Positions 61,790 through 64,000 of a DNA stretch of 64,000 bases are shown here, piece after piece (the stretch's first letter is position 1; each line of letters starts with the position of its first letter). The DNA is from WRDS01 sp964492775. Lineage in GTDB: Bacteria; Actinomycetota; Coriobacteriia; Anaerosomatales; PHET01. The notes beneath the pieces are model-generated. The model ran no database searches and was not told the DNA's origin. It saw nothing but the letters and a program-made list of their open reading frames with translations. The position numbers were made by a program, and so were the translations under genes. The stretch lies in the NCBI GenBank assembly GCA_964492775.1, contig CAZBLH010000004.1, positions 1-64,000 of the forward strand. The letters are read 5' to 3'.

Positions 61790-63097
61790 TCAGTCCTTCT
61801 TCCGGAACTTGAGCTGGACCGGCGTCCCCACGAGGTCGAACTTCTCGCGCAGCCGGTTCTCGATGTAGCGGCGGAAGTTGTCGTCCACAAGTGTGGGATG
61901 GTTCGCGAAGAACGTGAATCCGGGCGGCTTGGTGCGGGTCTGGGTCACGTAATGCATCCGCAGCGTCGCCGACCCCTTGGAGACGGTATGGCCGAACTCG
62001 CGCAGCTCGGAAAGGAACTTGTTGAGCTGGCTCGTGGGGATCTCGCGCGTGTAGTTGCCGTAGACTTTGTCTATCGCATCCCAGATCCGGTGGGTGTTCT
62101 TCCCGGTGAGTGCGCTGATCCGAATCACCGGTGCGTAGCCGACGTAGCCGAGGCGGTCGGAGATACGCTCGACCAGATCTTCCTTCTCCTCGTCGGTTTC
62201 AAGCGCGTCCCACTTGTTGAGCAGCACGATGAGCGCGCACCCGCGCTCCTGTGCGAACCGGGCGACGCGCTGGTCCTGGTCGGTCAGCCCGATCTGTGAG
62301 TCGATCACGAGCAGCGAGACATCGGCTCGGTCGATTGCCCGCATCGCACGGACGAACCCGTAGTACTCGACGTCCTCGTCAATGAGCGCCTTTCGGCGGA
62401 TACCGGCGGTGTCCACAAGCCGGTAACGCGTGCCCTCCCGCTCGATGACGGTGTCAATGGCGTCGCGGGTCGTACCTGCGACATCCGAGACGATCGAACG
62501 CTCGCGCCCAGCAAGCTTGTTCAGAAGCGATGACTTGCCGGCGTTCGGCCTGCCGATGATCGCGACGTCAATCGCGTCTTCCTCCGTGTGTGGCTCAAGC
62601 TCGGGCAGGGCCGCGACGATCTCGTCCAGCAGGTCGCCGGTCCCGTGACCGTGAGTTGCCGAGACGGGCCACGGCGTGCCGAGACCAAGCCCCCAGAACT
62701 CGTGGATCTCAGTCTCGGAACCGGGCGTGTCGACCTTGTTCACCGCGAGGAACACCGGCTTCTTCTGCCGCTTGAGGATGCGGGCGACCTCTTCGTCATC
62801 GGCGACGGCACCGCTCTTGCCGTCCACCAGGAAGACGATCACGTCCGCCTCCTCGGCGGCCATGAGCGCCTGCGAGCGGATAGAGGACTGGAACTGGTCG
62901 ATGTTGCCGGACTCGATGCCACCGGTATCTATCAGCATGAAGTCCACACCGTTCCAGTCGGCCCGGTGGTAGCTGCGATCGCGCGTGACGCCGCGCGCCT
63001 CGTGAACGATAGCGTCGGTGACCTGGGTTATGCGGTTCACGAACGTGGACTTGCCCACATTCGGGCGACCCACGACCGCGACGATGGGAAGCGCCAT
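61790..63097 (-). CDS. der: Ribosome-associated GTPase Der (EngA)
   Basis: Double-GTPase required for 50S assembly. First G domain VVGRPNVGKSTF, DTGGIES, NKVD; second IIGRPNAGKSSLLNKL, DTAGIRRK, NKWD; C-terminal KH-like domain ending VGTPVQLKFRKKD. 435 residues from MALPIVAVVG; the longer frame has no match. 28 bp downstream of the DUF512 gene. Confidence 0.97.
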   Translation of the reverse strand: MALPIVAVVGRPNVGKSTFVNRITQVTDAIVHEARGVTRDRSYHRADWNGVDFMLIDTGGIESGNIDQFQSSIRSQALMAAEEADVIVFLVDGKSGAVADDEEVARILKRQKKPVFLAVNKVDTPGSETEIHEFWGLGLGTPWPVSATHGHGTGDLLDEIVAALPELEPHTEEDAIDVAIIGRPNAGKSSLLNKLAGRERSIVSDVAGTTRDAIDTVIEREGTRYRLVDTAGIRRKALIDEDVEYYGFVRAMRAIDRADVSLLVIDSQIGLTDQDQRVARFAQERGCALIVLLNKWDALETDEEKEDLVERISDRLGYVGYAPVIRISALTGKNTHRIWDAIDKVYGNYTREIPTSQLNKFLSELREFGHTVSKGSATLRMHYVTQTRTKPPGFTFFANHPTLVDDNFRRYIENRLREKFDLVGTPVQLKFRKKD

Positions 63098-63125
63098 CAA
63101 AGCCTCGTCTCTTGATACGGCGAGA

Positions 63126-64000
63126 TCAGCCGAGTTCTTGTGCCGCGTTCCTGATGCCGTCGAGCAGGCCCGCGGCGTCCGAGGATACCAGACGCACGTC
63201 AGCGCCGCTCCGCTCCCGGATATCACCGAGAGTCAGATCGTCGAGCGTGATCCCATCGGCGTTCATGACGACATCAGGTATCAGGTAGATTCTTCCCGAA
63301 TCATCCTCGGCAGCGCCCAGCCGCTCGAGATCGGCGGTGATCGCGCTTGAGAGGTCCTCCCCCGTCAGCAATCCCGCGACGCTCACATTGCCGCCGAAGA
63401 ACCGGTTCGGCACCACGAGCAGCCGCATCCGGCCCACCGCCGCACAGGCTTCGAGCGCACCCGCGATAGACGTCGCAGCCATCACGCCTGTGACGACCGT
63501 CACAGACTCGGCCTCGGCTGGCAGCTCGGCTATCGCCGATGCGATCTCCTCACGGGCAGCGGTCGCCTCGTCCACGAAGGTGCGCACGATGCCGATGCCA
63601 TTCTCGTACTGAGGGAAGCCGTCGTAGTGCTCGGCGGTTGGGAACCGCTCCCGCGCGTTGAGGTAGAACTCGTCGGCGAGATGCACCCAGGTGATGCCGT
63701 CGCGCTCCCGCATGGCAAACTGCCACGGCCGCACCTGCTCGATGATGGCCAGCGCCGCCTCGGAATCGGTATACCCCGCCGAGAAGGTCGTCTGGTGCCG
63801 CGTATAGCCGAGCGGCACCACACCAACGCTGGCGACTCCCTCGCGCTCGGCGAGCCATGTGAGCGTGCTCTGTAGCTCGGGGCCGTCGTTGACCCCCGGC
63901 ACGAGCACGATCTGCACGTGGATCTCGATACCCTCGGAAAGCAACTCGTCGAAACGATTCGTCGCTCTGTCCTCCCGAGCGCACACGAGGCGACTGCGAA
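63126..64000 (-). CDS. DUF512 radical-SAM-associated protein (5' part outside window)
   Basis: C-terminal ~291 residues of a longer protein; the frame is open through the window edge, so the GTG at 63986 is not the start. Recognisable: EIHVQIVLVPGVNDG, VPLGYTRHQTTFSAGY, LADEFYLNARE, YDGFPQYENGIGIVRTF and RLLVVPNRFFGGNVSVAGLL, typical of the DUF512 family. Whole members have an N-terminal PDZ-like part and a radical-SAM-like domain and usually neighbour der. Biochemical role unknown. Confidence 0.88.
   Translation of the reverse strand, partial: RSRLVCAREDRATNRFDELLSEGIEIHVQIVLVPGVNDGPELQSTLTWLAEREGVASVGVVPLGYTRHQTTFSAGYTDSEAALAIIEQVRPWQFAMRERDGITWVHLADEFYLNARERFPTAEHYDGFPQYENGIGIVRTFVDEATAAREEIASAIAELPAEAESVTVVTGVMAATSIAGALEACAAVGRMRLLVVPNRFFGGNVSVAGLLTGEDLSSAITADLERLGAAEDDSGRIYLIPDVVMNADGITLDDLTLGDIRERSGADVRLVSSDAAGLLDGIRNAAQELG

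Overview
This window reads as the chromosome of a high-G+C actinobacterium, most likely a deep-branching anaerobic lineage such as Coriobacteriia (inference). Three observations point there. Gene neighbourhoods known from Mycobacterium are present (DUF177 next to a SepIVA-like coiled-coil gene; RNase H / zinc-ribbon CdsZ-type / NIF3). They are combined with features more typical of Firmicutes (FabK enoyl reductases, FakA/DegV, Asp23, ThiT, GlpX). Start codons include many GTG and some TTG. I see no phage, no CRISPR array and no complete insertion sequence; almost everything is core housekeeping.

Layout. 1-14.2 kb (minus strand) is a long lipid and secretion supercluster, in transcription order rpmF-plsX-fabH-fabK-fabD-fabG-acpP-fabK2-fabF-rnc-smc-ftsY-lepB-ffh. 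14.3-21.7 kb (minus) carries asp23-fakA-degV-recG-rsmD-coaD-sepIVA-DUF177, which feeds into it; recG is frameshifted. rpmB is divergent at 21.9 kb. 22.2-27.9 kb (minus) holds a GAF-HD signalling protein, a TPP-riboswitch/thiT/thiN unit, an M23 peptidase and a PASTA protein with a degenerate amidase domain. 28-38 kb has fmdB, glpX and the priA-def-fmt-rsmB unit, which is interrupted by a low-G+C lipoprotein gene and a ParE-type toxin-antitoxin pair. It ends with metK behind a SAM-I riboswitch.

38.4-43 kb is the main plus-strand block: a PsiE-like membrane protein, gltX, tRNA-Gln, tRNA-Glu, glnS and the RNase P RNA. 43-49 kb holds an unusual Glu/Pro-rich protein with a terminal four-cysteine motif, nfo, dinB, a DtxR-type regulator, a structured 178-nt element of unknown nature and queD. 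48.8-55.2 kb (minus) runs iscR-iscS-iscU-mnmA-PHP phosphatase-nif3-cdsZ-rnhA. 55.4-55.6 kb holds a candidate small RNA with its own promoter and terminator. 55.6-64 kb (minus) runs DUF512-der-plsY-gpsA-rpe-[FMN riboswitch]-ribD-ribE-ribBA-ribH.

How it fits together. The Fab genes make acyl-ACP, PlsX converts it to acyl-phosphate, PlsY and GpsA build lysophosphatidate, and FakA/DegV recycles exogenous fatty acid. FtsY, Ffh and LepB handle membrane targeting and secretion. IscS/IscU/MnmA link Fe-S assembly to tRNA thiolation. Four riboswitch-type controls or leaders (TPP, SAM-I, FMN, plus an unassigned RNA) control or sit beside cofactor genes. The least explained items are the 48.1-48.3 kb structured element, the 55.47-55.60 kb RNA, the Glu/Pro-rich Cys-tail protein, the PASTA pseudo-amidase and the broken recG.
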